From Trichaptum fuscoviolaceum (Eukaryota > Basidiomycota > Agaricomycetes > Hymenochaetales > Trichaptaceae), in contig CAJSYZ010000002.1 of assembly GCA_910574455.1 (NCBI GenBank), positions 2,195,671 through 2,259,670 on the forward strand: a stretch of DNA of 64,000 nt. The letters run 5' to 3'. The position numbers and the translations under genes are program-made. Below, piece after piece: positions 38,158-49,397 of this stretch; position 1 is the stretch's first letter, and the number at the start of each line of letters is the position of its first letter. The notes below the pieces were generated by a model. The model was not told the DNA's origin, did no database searches, and saw nothing but the letters and a program-made list of their open reading frames with translations.

Positions 38158-40930
38158 TCATAGATCATCTTCGAAAAATGCCCTAAGCGCGTCTTCATCA
38201 TCCATCTCCCGCAGAATCGCTTCCTCTTCCTCTTTATCGACCTTCTGCACGAGGCGCGAATGCCATTCTAGAACACGAGGGTGTGCCATTACTCTGGGCG
38301 GTGCATATCAGTCTAGGTCACTGCACAGATATTGAGGAGATGCTGCTAAAATAGGAGACTCACTTGCTCTTATCGAAGTTGAGAACTTGTAGGGTTTCCA
38401 TACTTGTAGCCCGTGACAAGGCAACATACGCTAGATGGTGAAGAACAAGAGTAAACTTAGCACTGGATGTCATTAGTAGTAAGATGCCGTACCTTGACCC
38501 TTCTCGAACGTCTTGCCTAAATCGACTTTAACCCTTTCTATTGTCTGACCTTGAGATTTGTGGACACTCAAAGCCCAAGCCAGGATCAAGGGGACTTGAT
38601 CTCGTTTCGCTTCGACGCCTCCACTCGCGTTAACGACAGTGAACTCGAAGGGAATGCACAGGACTTTGCGACCATTCGTAAACCGAACAACTGGCCAAAC
38701 TCTTGCATTCTGAGGCAACTTTGCTGCGATCTCACTATTGTCCTGCTCCTCCTTGACCGTTGGATCCAGTGGTTCGTTGGTACGCGAGGAGTGGAATCTG
38801 AAGTCTACGTCGTCCTTTCTCTCGACTTGAGCAATTTCGATAAGATTCTGCCGAGCCTCCGCTGCAGACATGAAGGCTTCGACCTTGCCAATTGAGCCAT
38901 TCACAAGAACACCTTGGATCAAATTCTTGGAAACTCTCAGTAAAGCAATCTAGCATGAAAAGGGTAGTTTGCACCTTGATAAGCATTACTTGTGCTCCGA
39001 CCTATGGACAAGGTACACTTGTGTCAACAAGAAGTACCAGCGTCAAAACCTATCATACCTTTAATGTCAACTCTCTCACAGCCACAAGTCTATCAAGAAG
39101 AGTTTCCGCTTGTTGTCGAGGAATAGGGTCACCACGGATATCCACCCCGGGCGAGTCATCTGCCATATATGTGTTAGAGGGTCCTGGTAGCATGTCTAAT
39201 CGCCTAGAATTTGCGCCTTCGACTTCGTATCGTAACGGATATCTACACAGATTATGAGCTTGAACGGACTGTAATCAAGATTGTGAGTGCCACTCAAATA
39301 GACACTTACAGCTCTGTGGCTTCAATGCCGTCAGTATACACTAAAGGCCTTCTTAACTCTTTGAAGCGTTTGATGCTGGGTTCATCCAGTTTTCCGTATC
39401 GCATAATGTTGAGCATTCGGACGAAGCCTAGAGGGGGAAATATGCTTCACTTTTGCCACAGAATGTAAGGTGGAACATCCACGCACTTAAGTCATTTTGG
39501 CGAAAGACCTTGTTCAGCATTATTGGCGCCCCTACGCAAGTGTCCCATGACTTGGCCTCGAAAGCGAACATAATTGGGACGGGGGCACCGTCATGACGAT
39601 CAGGAACAGGTGGTAGTTGACAGAAGTCGCCTGATAATACTAGCTTCAAGTAACATCAGGGCAAAAATCATTTAGACATGATTTAACTCACCTGTATTCC
39701 TCCAAAAGGATTGGCGTTGTTTCGTAGCTGGCGTGCAATGCATTCCTACATGCGGACATATCGTAAGTGCCAATAAAGCGAACACCAAGGCCAAATTTAT
39801 GTTACCAGTTTATCGAAAAAAGACCCATCAACCATACTGACTAAAGCCTTGTTCAGTAAAATGCCGAAGAGGATTGATTCCGGAAAGGATATACTTACTT
39901 TCATCGATAATCAAGGTTTTCGTACTCTTCCATCGTTCCCAAACATGTTTGAGGGTCCTTTGCCCTCTAATCTTCCCAACAAGCCTATCAACTGACTCCT
40001 TTCCCAGCCCACAGCCTGCAAAGGAATGCAGTGTAGTACCCCCAATATTGATTGCTGCTATTCCAGTCGAAGCTGTCACTGCCAAGCGCGGAGAAGGTCC
40101 CCCGAGAGTGGCAATAATGGCTCGCAATAGTACGGATTTGCCAGTTCCTAGCAGTACAGACAAATCAGTTTCAGACTTAGAATTAGTCTGCAGTGGATTG
40201 ACCTGCTGAACCTGTAAAGAACACGCTTTCTCCCCGTACAACCTTTTTGAGCACCTCCCGTTGCTGAGGTGAAAGCGGAGGGCCCGCGTTTCTTTCGACT
40301 TCACCATCAATAGATTCCGACATATTCTCGTGTAATGCCGAGTCGGTGTCTTGGTCTTGCGAAGGATTGTCGGTGCCATTCGATCTTCTTTGAGTCTGGG
40401 TTGCTATATATTTGATTGGAGAGGATGTGGGCAGCGGAATGAAATCAGCCTCGCCCTCCTCAAATGAGTGTTCGGGATTTGGGTCTGCGAAGTAAATACC
40501 GGGAACAAAGTACTCTTTCGATCTCGGCCGTTCTGGAGTAGGACTTGCAACTTGCGTAGACACTGATGAGGAGGATGGAGGCTCCTCCTCTGCGCCCATA
40601 GATCAATTATTAAAGAGCGATGTAGATATAGTGTAGACAATCATACCAAAGGTCACATCCTCGTAAACCCAATCCGACGCCTCTTGTAGGGTACAGAAAC
40701 CTTTGTATCTCGCGTTCGGATACCCAGTGACCTACGAGAGAGTACTTAATACTACCGGTGAGGATAAGCAGAAGTCCTGAACTCCTCACTGCTTTAGAGC
40801 ACTACAGCTGCGGTATGAATACACAGGGTCTTAGAAACAGAAGGCTAAAACTCACTTCAACCCAATTCCGATAGATTTTGTGACCATCCCTCCCTATCCG
40901 AACACCGTAATACACCTTCCTGTTTCCCAT
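38158..40930 (-). CDS. PIF1: PIF1-family DNA helicase with N-terminal RNase H1-like hybrid-binding domain
   Basis: A 5'-3' DNA helicase acting on G-quadruplexes, telomeres, mtDNA or R-loops. The N-terminus reads [20 protein letters not shown], then WVE, then a 12-nt exon (40790-40801) encoding C-S-K-A, then [20 protein letters not shown]. This is the RNase H1 hybrid-binding (viroplasmin) fold with its conserved Trp, Glu-Cys and ARYKGF. A disordered acidic linker follows, then the helicase: [15 protein letters not shown], Walker [72 protein letters not shown], and motif VI region [20 protein letters not shown] with VALSRA. About 700 residues, a dozen exons. The frame is open upstream of MGNRK and contains a Cys-rich stretch, so an earlier start is possible. 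Confidence 0.9.
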
Positions 40931-41339
40931 CGAGCCATGAAGTAGCAGACAGAGCAGGAGGAGGCTGAGGAGATCAACTCCGTATGCGCCCACGTTCTCC
41001 AGCTTCGTGTTCGTGCTACTACCGCGGTGTCGTGACTGTTCTAAAAGTAGTTTGATCGCGGTCGTGTCGCAGTCAGGACAATGGCACTTGCCGTTGCGGA
41101 CTGCGCCACAGTAAACTGCCGGAGAAAGCACACTCTATATGATGATCGCAGCTATTTGTTCGTAGTTCAAGGTTCTCGTTATGTGTACATATACAGGGTG
41201 GCAACACCGTAGAGTCTAGACAGCAAAACACAACAGGTTGAAACAAACAATATTGAAAATTATGAAAGATACAGAACAATTACAATTGATATTAGTGCAC
41301 TACCATACAGAATTCTCGGATGTTCGTCGTGTTTCGTGA
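40931..41339. other. Intergenic region with upstream open frame
   Basis: Upstream of PIF1 on the minus strand the frame stays open to 41131 (MLSPAVYCGAVRNGKCHCPD...). It may be leader or an N-terminal extension. The rest is the 3' region of the next minus-strand gene's neighbour. Confidence 0.4.
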
Positions 41340-43299
41340 CTAAACAACTTCGACAAAGTTCGCTGGAAATATCCCTTCTCTTCCATCTATCTTTCCCGAC
41401 CACCTAAAAGTTGAAATTATTGGTTAAATATGGATATTTTGTTTTAATAATCACTCACCAATCTTCCGTCTTATCGGTCTTCTTCGTGATAACTATCACA
41501 TCTCCCTTCTTAAAGGAAAGGTCTCCTGCCTGAACGGCATCAAAGTTGTACAATGCAATCGCACGACCGACTCCTTCATATGGACTAAGCGGAGAATTCA
41601 GTCCAGCTTTCGGCGTTAATCTCGGTTTTTCACTTGAGATCGATGCTGTACGAGCGCGACCGAAGTCATTGTCGAAAGCAGAGAACGGATCGGGGGAAAC
41701 ATCAGAGTTGATATTTGAGAATGGATTTAACTTTGACCTGTTACTACTCCCGTTCTGCTGTAGATATGGAGTGCTGCTCGTACTCCGATTGTGGCCAAAC
41801 CCGTTTTGGCTTCGAAGATTGCTTGGAAAGGGCGGAAGGTCATTAAATGGAGAATCGGGATTAAACGATGGTGTGTGAGTAGGAGGCGACCGTAGGCTTT
41901 GAGTAAGTCGGTGAGTAGGACGAGAGAACGACGACTGGGCTTCCGGGCTGGGGGGAGTGAAGTCCGAGTCAAAGTGAGTAGGGAAGGAGTTGGAGGCTGA
42001 CCCATCGTCGATGAGCTTAGCGACAACAGGTACTTGATTGTCCTCAAACATGTTCTTGGGTGTATTAGTACGCCCGAAACCCGAGGAATCACCAAAATCG
42101 TCGTCTAAATCAGAGGTAAAATAAGACCCGCCATCTTTCTTCTTTCCCCAGTGTGCGGGTGGAAAGGCAGTACTCGATGAGTTTTTCTTTTTCTTCAAGC
42201 TTGGTGGCAAGTCGCTGTTTGGACTGGCGATCGCCGCGCCAGCACCGAACGCATACATACTGTCCCTCGAGCGCGCACCGCCTGAAGAACCAAAGCTTTC
42301 CCCTGTCGCTGTATCGTCTACCCATTTACGGCCGCCCGGCATACCAACACACGCCTCGAGGGTTTTGATGAGAGGTTGCGCCCACTGAGGCGGGTCGATC
42401 GCGCCAGATAATATTTGCTTTACCGAGATATCGCTCTGATACGCGATGGCGTTGGCGTCTTGTCTTTCGACGATGACAGAGCCTTCGATTGACACGCCGC
42501 CGAATAAGCCTCGGGTTTTACTATAGGAATACCTATAATGTAATCGGGGTGAGTCATAATCAAGAACTCAAGTAAAACCACAAACATCGCGGCCACTTTG
42601 CCCGAAGTGTTGAGGGAGCCCAATGCTTCACCATTTCGACCTAGAGGTCCAAGAGCAATACTCATATTGCCGCCGAGAGTCAAGGAACCTGCAGACATGA
42701 AGGATCGCTATTTCACTATGTGAGATGAGCGCTTAGAACCAGCTTTCTGTACAACTTACGACAGCCTGCGTTGCGCGAACTTAGCCATGCATTACAGTAA
42801 ACATGCAATTCCACATACCGACCGAGAGTTCAACACTACAAGGAAATCCGTCATTTCAGCTCCTGCCTGCCCTCCGACACCCAAACCAGCAGTTCCGATG
42901 GCACTTGGTGCAGACCATGCTTTATAAACGTCAGCTCAAGCTGAGCCAGATGGAAAGTAGCATGCTTACTTCCATCGTCCAACTTCGCTATAACGATACC
43001 ACTGCCCGCACGAGCAGAGAATAGGAAACCGGCCTTGATAATGGTGAAGATGGCAAAGCCCTTGGCATTCTCGAGTACTTGTCTGGGAATAACCTGTCAA
43101 GTAACTGAGTTCGACGTCGCTAATGAAGCAACAGATGTACGTACGCCATCAAGTCCATTATTGCCACTGTCTACGAATGACTTGACTGATACGAGTTAGA
43201 TTAAATGATCTATCAGAAACAGGGAAACCGCGCACAGATCTTCGCAGCTTTCAGACACTCTTTCGGAAGTGGCTGCGGAAGAGGATTTGTGAGCTTCAT
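41340..43299 (-). CDS. Ysc84/Lsb3-type SYLF and SH3 domain protein
   Basis: An actin- and lipid-binding protein of endocytic patches. It starts MKLTNPLPQPLPKECLKAAK. The SYLF domain follows: IPRQVLENAKGFAIFTIIKA, FLFSARAGSGIVIAKLDDG, WSAPSAIGTAGLGVGGQAGA, EMTDFLVVLNSRS, then a 6-nt exon (42760-42765) encoding A-V, then RSFMSAGSLTLGGNMSIALG and YSYSKTRGLFGGVSIEG. A long Ser/Pro/Phe-rich linker follows, with DPF and NPF-like motifs that could bind adaptors. The C-terminal SH3 domain has ALYNFDAVQAGDLSFKKGDV and, after the last intron, WWSGKIDGREGIFPANFVEV. About 500 residues, architecture as in yeast Ysc84. Confidence 0.93.
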
Positions 43300-44016
43300 T
43301 CACTCTCAAATCTCGACTAATTATGATCCGTTTATTAGCTGAAATAGAAAGCGATATTCGAGTAATGGGTTAAGTGTCTGGTGGTAGTGGTATACTATCA
43401 GTATACACGTAGGAGGCGGAAGTCAAGTGGTTCCTTGGCCATCATGCAGAGGGTTGTATATGGTCAGCGTTTACTTGTGCTGTCTCACGAGAAACATCCG
43501 ATGGGCGTCTATTTTATCCTAGTATGACGTGATTGATGCATTATAACGCCCTGAGTTACACTGTGATGTCAGTGTGACTACGTTGTTGTAGTATGTACAG
43601 GGAGGGTCTGGTGTCGGACATTTTGGCCGAGTCCGAGCATCGTAAGGGCCCATCTAAGTCCCTGCCCACCGGGCTCAAAAACCTTTGGTAGGTACTACAC
43701 AATTGGAATTTGTCTAGCACCACTTAGACATGTTGGATTCAGCAAGTATAGTATGTAGCTACTATTAGTTTCCTAGAATGAAGTATGTTTTTTTAAGGTG
43801 CAAGAACGTTGTTCCCACGAAACAGTACTAGTGCACTGGCGCGGCTTGAAGGATTAATCGGGACCGCAAGCCGGAGAGCACTCAGGCTGAGGCTTTTAAT
43901 AGCCAATCCGAACCGTGGGAGGGCTTGGGTGCGGGCTGAATTCAACTTCTTGAAGTTGAACTCACACCGTCCATCTGCAAAGTGGATGCTCAGTTTCAAA
44001 TGGCACAAATTTGATA
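43300..44016. promoter_or_regulatory. Divergent promoter region, Ysc84-like / Fpg
   Basis: About 720 nt between divergent starts. No gene is supported. Confidence 0.45.
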
Positions 44017-45663
44017 ATGCCCGAACTACCAGGTTAGCTATTAGTAGATTCTCAGAACTCACCGAGCCAAGTTGGACGACTAATACTCTCCAGAAGTGAA
44101 CCGGGCCGCGAATTTAGTGAAAGAGCATGCGGCTGGAAAGTTCATAAGCAAAGTAGAGACCAACGAGGATTCTATCGTTTTTGCGGGAGTTTCTCATACA
44201 GAATTTGTGAGCTTGCAAGGAAAAGTTACTACGTATACATATCATCCCTTACATATCTTTACAGGCGAATGAGATAGAAGGACGAAAAGTCATCGATGTC
44301 GTGCGGTATGGTAAGTGTCAACCTCAGAAATCGACTGGTGTACGTTTGACTCAATTTCAAAGGCAAAGTCTTCTACATTAATCTGGATGGAGATGGCAGG
44401 ATGCCTGTTCTTCATTTTGGAATGACCGGAAACGTACTTGTAAGCTTGATTTTGCGCTTTCTCACTCAATAATATGCACTAATCATCTGATAGGTGAAAG
44501 GCGAAGTGCCACTCTACTATAAGGAGGGCCCAAAGAAGGGTTCAAATGAATGGCCTCCGCGCTTCATGAAGGTTTGCTGCTGTTTCCCGCCGCACGATTA
44601 TGCCCTGACCGTTCTGCTTCAGTTCATTCTCCATTTGTCAGGCGACGGAGACGGAACCGAGACGCTAATTGCTTTTGTAGATGCTCGTCGTCTTGGTCGT
44701 ATACGACTTTGCACAGATCCCAGAAATGAACCTCCTATCTCCGCACTTGGCTTCGACCCCATACTATCTATGCCTTCACTAGAGGACTTCTCGAAGGGTG
44801 TCAAAAAAAGAGCATGTCCAATAAAAGCCTTGCTACTTGACCAATCCTTCAGCGCTGGTGTCGGAAACTGGGTCGCAGGTGCGTTGGACGTTATTGAATA
44901 TGATGGGGTCTTTAAATTGATCATCCCAAGATGAGATCCTATATCAATCCCGAGTTCACCCTGAACAAAGGTGTAACACGCTCTCGGAGGAGCAACTGGC
45001 AACTCTCCATCAAATGACATCCTTCGTGTGTCAGACCGCCGTATCGGTAAACGCTAACTCAGGAAAGTTCCCAAAGGAATGGTTGTTCAAACATCGTTGG
45101 GTAAGTAAACATCTGTGTTAACAATTGGAAGTTAATTTATATCTTATGTGGTAGGGTAAGGGTAGAAAGGGAAAAAAGGAAACACAGTCCACTTTGATTC
45201 TAGTCAGTAGCAAACATGCTTACTTATTTGGTCATACTGACATCACTCCAAAATTGCAGCCTTCTGGTGAGCCTGCGACAATCAAGTGGCTCACTGTCGG
45301 CGGTCGAACGTCTGCATATGTTGTTGAACTCCAGAAACTCAATCGCAAAGTTGACGAAGCTCAAGAAGAGAGCGTGAGTCCCGAGTGCATATCCAATGGA
45401 TGGCGTTCTGTGACTTACTTCTTTTCTAGGATGGCGAGGAAAGCGAACTTACTTCACTTTCGGATCAGGAAGAGGAAGAGATTGTCACCGACGTAGTCAA
45501 AATCGCAACAAAGAGAGTTAGTCAATGCATCTCAGAAGAATGATGGAGACGATTCGATACTAATCATGATGATCCTTCCCAGTCTCGCTATTTTTCGCGA
45601 TCTGCCGCTAAGGCCGAATCTGAGGCGAAGCCTGTGAAGCGTCGGAAAAGATCTAATGTTTGA
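44017..45663 (+). CDS. Formamidopyrimidine-DNA glycosylase (Fpg/MutM family)
   Basis: Removes oxidised purines and cleaves the abasic site. Exon 1 encodes MPELP, and after the intron EVNRAANLV follows, so the catalytic Pro2-Glu3 is intact. Further motifs are GRKVIDVVRYGKVFYINLDG, MPVLHFGMTGNVLVKGEV, FVDARRLGRIRLC, DQSFSAGVGNWVADEILYQS (helix-two-turn-helix region) and CNTLSEEQLATLH. In place of the bacterial zinc finger there is the zincless element IKWLTVGGRTSAYVVELQKL known from plant and fungal Fpg proteins. The C-terminus is acidic and then basic (KPVKRRKRSNV), probably a nuclear signal. About 370 residues in roughly ten exons. Confidence 0.93.
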
Positions 45664-45747
45664 TGATGAATGTATGAAAGAGATCCCACATTCCCGTATG
45701 TAAATTTTGTAGCGATAGTAATACTGTGGATGAAGTGTATCGATGAG

Positions 45748-48303
45748 TTATTCGCTATCCTGTTCGGACTCATCATCCTCGTAATTTTCTTCTGCTTCGT
45801 CGTCTATGAAACCATTGACTAGGTTGTCCTCGTCATCTTCGTCGCTATCATCTTCATCGTCCTCACCCTCACTCTCATCCTCATCTCCATCCTCTGAGTC
45901 GCTCTCTCCACCAAGTTCAACATCCTCTATGCTGCCTTCGTCGTCGTCATCCCCGCCCTCTAGCTCTACCTCCATCTGCTCCCCTTCCTCCTCCTCATCT
46001 GAGCTCTCACCTTCAACGTACTTCTGTGCCGCCTTCGCCGTGCCGCGCTTTTTGATGTTCTTACTTCGGACAGGCAGCGGCGCCGGAGCGTTCCCAGAGC
46101 GTAACTCGACCTGTGACAAGACGAGGTCGAGGCGACCGCTGAGTGATAAAAGGCGTTCTTGTAGTGTGAGGCGGGAGGTCAAAGTTGAATGTAGGGCTGA
46201 TAGTCGAGCTACTAGGTCTGGCATCTTTGATATTGAGGCACGTATCAGCACCGTCGTGCTTGGAAAAGGAATGCATTCAGCTCACAGTCATTAAATGGCC
46301 ACTGTGAATAGCCAATACCGCCTTCACCCATTTAATCAATACCATCCCTTTTTGCGCACTCGCAGCACCGCCACGTCCCTTCATGTTATTCCCCCTTCCT
46401 CCTCGCCCTAACCTCTCCATGCAGGCGTTCAGGAGGGGGATGGTCAACTGAGGTGGAAGCCTCGCCACCGTATTCCGAATAAGAGTCTCGTCAGAATGAG
46501 CAAAGCAGGCTTCTAACAGACCGGTGTCGGACGAATGAAGTGCTTGAATGAGAGTACGGGTGAGAGAGTGTGCAGGAACTACTAGCTCGCGATCTTTCGC
46601 ATTTTTCTTCTTCTTTCCCCCTCCTCGAGAGGGCGCACCGTCTTCGGCATCACTGCCTGATGATCGTTGCGCACCAGAAGTGTTAGCGTCCCCTGCAGAC
46701 CGTGCGGCAAGTCGTTCACCCAGACTCATTTCTGCGAGATCGACGTCCAAGGCTCCTTCCACTTCGTCCTCGACGGCGGCATCAAGTGAAGGATCGTGAG
46801 GAGTCTGATCTCCTGTGAAGATTGCAAGATTCGTGCCTTCAGAGTATCGTTGGTTTGCAATCTGGTCATTCCTTAGCCTTGCTCTTTAAAGAGCAAACAT
46901 GTGAAGGGTACTTACACCAGGTCCAGATGAAGATTTTGAAGCCTCAAAAATAGAATTTTTCGGTTGCAAGTTGATCTCCGAGACAAACTCTCCGGAATTA
47001 TCAAGGTAATCCTGTCAATGGAAGTTATTAGCACATGCTCTGGATGCAATAAACGCTCACATACGAGAGTATCAAATCCAAGCTTCACGCCGCCGCTCAG
47101 TAAAGCGATACATATTCGTCCGTCTCCTGTTGGCGAAAACGCCGCCGAAACAACTCGGACATCCGAGGTGGACCTTTTACTTGAAAAAGTTATAGTACTG
47201 CGGGGGAGGAGTGTCGGTACTTGATGTTTCGTGTGCTTCGACCCCGTGGACGAGGTCAATTCTGAAGGAACGGGTGAAAGTGTGATTTTTCCAGATGTGG
47301 AGAGCGACAGCAGTATCTGTTTTCCCGCTGACGACACTACTTCTATCTGACGAACGTCTGAATCCAGAGGACATGAAGCAACCATTTTGCCTTTTGATGA
47401 AGTGGGTTCCGGGACTTCCCAGATATATACAAATCTGTCGTCCTCGGCGGACGAAAAGAATCGTTTTGCTGGGGATCCTAACGTGTCCCATCGAAAAGCC
47501 TTGACTGCAGAAGCATGACCACTGAAGGAACATAATTCTTTCATGGTGTCTGCTTCAGAAGCATCGCTAATGGAGGAGTCGTCAAGGGAGGAAAGTAGTT
47601 GGATAGAGTGGTTCGCTACAAGTAGCTGAGTTTGGTCATCTTCTACGCCTGGACGAACCGCCAATGCGGAGTATGGGCTTTGGCCTTCGCTATGTGATCG
47701 GAGCACCTCTCCCTTTTGAACATCCCATAACCTTAGTATACCATCCGACGATGATGTCCATATATTCTCTGTATCGCCTCCTCCATTTGCGCTGGTTATT
47801 GATAACACCGGAGAGTTTGCACTGGAAGGGGTTAAGCTCCTAACAACCCGTCGATGCACAGGCGAAAATATCTGAACTCTGCCGTCGGAAAGACCGATAG
47901 CAACTGCCTGCACCTTGGTAGACGAGCTAGTAGGGGTTGAGCTGTTTGTGGCTATTTTATCAGTCTTCTTCCGCTTTTTTGAATGTATGCTGTCTGCCTG
48001 CTTCAGAGCTGTTCTGTCCTCCGAAACAGAAAAAGAGATCCAAGCGAGAGAAGTCACTCGAGCTTGTTCGACTTCATGCTCTGCTGTTGCCTGGTTTGTC
48101 TTGACATCGTATACACGCAATCGATGTTTATCAACCCCTAGTGAGACGAATACAAATAGTTCCGCAGTAGGCGAGAAAGACGACAGAATTGTTGAAGACC
48201 ATGCATCCTCTACAGCGGCTTGTGAGATGGAAGATGTTGTAGGAGGGCGAGATTTGGGAGGTTTGACTTTCTGTTTCTTCGACTTCTGTGACACAGCCGC
48301 CAT
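45748..48303 (-). CDS. UTP5: U3 snoRNP / SSU-processome protein Utp5 (WDR43-like)
   Basis: A component of the UtpA (t-Utp) complex that couples rDNA transcription to 18S rRNA processing in the nucleolus. The N-terminus is basic (MAAVSQKSKKQKVKPPKSRP). WD40 repeats follow, for example ILSSFSPTAELFVFVSLGVD, AVAIGLSDGRVQIFSPVHRR, IWTSSSDGILRLWDVQKGEV, SFSGHASAVKAFRWDTLGSP and FFSSAEDDRFVYIWEVPEP. The C-terminal half carries the Utp12 domain (SLTRTLIQALHSSDTGLLEA, LPPQLTIPLLNACMERLGRG, LIKWVKAVLAIHSGHLMT). It ends in a long Asp/Glu tract from codons near 46020 to 45750. About 770 residues. ATG 48303 is preferred; an in-frame ATG 30 nt upstream exists. Confidence 0.9.
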
Positions 48304-49397
48304 GTTACGAGCTGTCGTGAGTGGCGCAGACAAGTACAGAGCGCAAAGAGGAGGTTGAAAGTGCCGTAGAGGAAGCTTAGGACAGCTGCAATTGCTTTCA
48401 AGTCGCGCTCAACTTTTTTCTCTGAGAAGATTTCTTAAAATTTAGGCTACCGTGACTACTAGTTTACTAGGCTACTACTTACTAGTAATAGTATTATTAG
48501 CTTAAAAGTGACCGGGGTCTACATAACTTGAATACTGCCAATGAAGCGCCCCTGATACCTCTAGTATGCATTGAATTCGGCGAACGATAATTCATCAATG
48601 ATCTCTGTAAGTGAGGAACTTTACGCTACATATCATTCTTATAAAGCAACAGTCTTCTTAACAACCAGTCCGATCTAAATAAGAGAGGAATCCGCGGATT
48701 GATAAATTTGTTCGGTTTACTGTAGATTTACTCAAGTGCTGGAGCTCCACTTTGGGAAGTTCGCAGCGGGGCTGCAAGTTTAAGTCCTGACGTACGCATA
48801 CAGTCACGCCCGTGTACAGTAGTAAGTCATCAGATGAAAAGAAAATTAGAGAACATATCATTAACAGGATAAACACTACGTGAAAAGGCCATCCTGTGGG
48901 TGATTGATCATTGGACATTGAGGGAGGAGGATGAGTGTGAGATCGGATCATGATGGACGCGTTTTTCCCTTTTCCCAATGTTACCTCGAGTAAGCACGTT
49001 TCAGGAAATCAACTAATCACGTAAGTCAAAACGAAGTTTCCCTGATGGAGAGTCTATCTGGATTGGATTGAAGTCTGCGATGGCAGCACAACTGCCACCC
49101 TTCCTTGCCCTCATTGCCCCCAACTTCGACAGCCTTCATCGTTCATTCACTCTTTACTCCTAATCGACTGATAAAACACTGCCGGGGAACATCTTTGTCG
49201 AGTCATACACTTCAGAAGCAGCTACACGCGCTCAGGCTGTGCTTGCTCCCGAACTTGGGCCTTCGAGCCACGACACAAACAGCAGGACTACGGCCAACGT
49301 TGTCGCTTTAACCATAGGTCCTCCTTTCTTTTTCTACATCTTGTTATCTGCAGCTAAAAGGTCATCAAAGCTGGCGCCATTCGGATCTTCGACTCCT
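48304..49397. other. Divergent promoter region Utp5 / Pho85-type kinase
   Basis: About 1.1 kb without a supported gene. The plus strand from about 49080 is C/T-rich and probably holds the kinase leader. A tRNA-like relic around 48730-48800 was considered and not accepted. Confidence 0.45.

Noticed and set aside
42481..42620. Apparent frameshift in the SYLF domain after VAAMF
   Set aside because: Using the donor gtttgt one step earlier gives VAAMYSYSKTRG in frame, which matches the family, so no frameshift is needed.
45806..46294. Plus-strand Ser-rich frame opposite the Utp5 tail
   Set aside because: Serine runs here are the antisense of Asp/Glu codons in the acidic Utp5 tail.
48720..48800. 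tRNA-like stretch (a minus-strand frame reads RQDLNLQP..., a phrase typical of antisense tRNA)
   Set aside because: The T-loop-like gtttaagtcc is present, but I could not form acceptor, D and anticodon stems around it. At best it is a relic or a SINE-type fragment.
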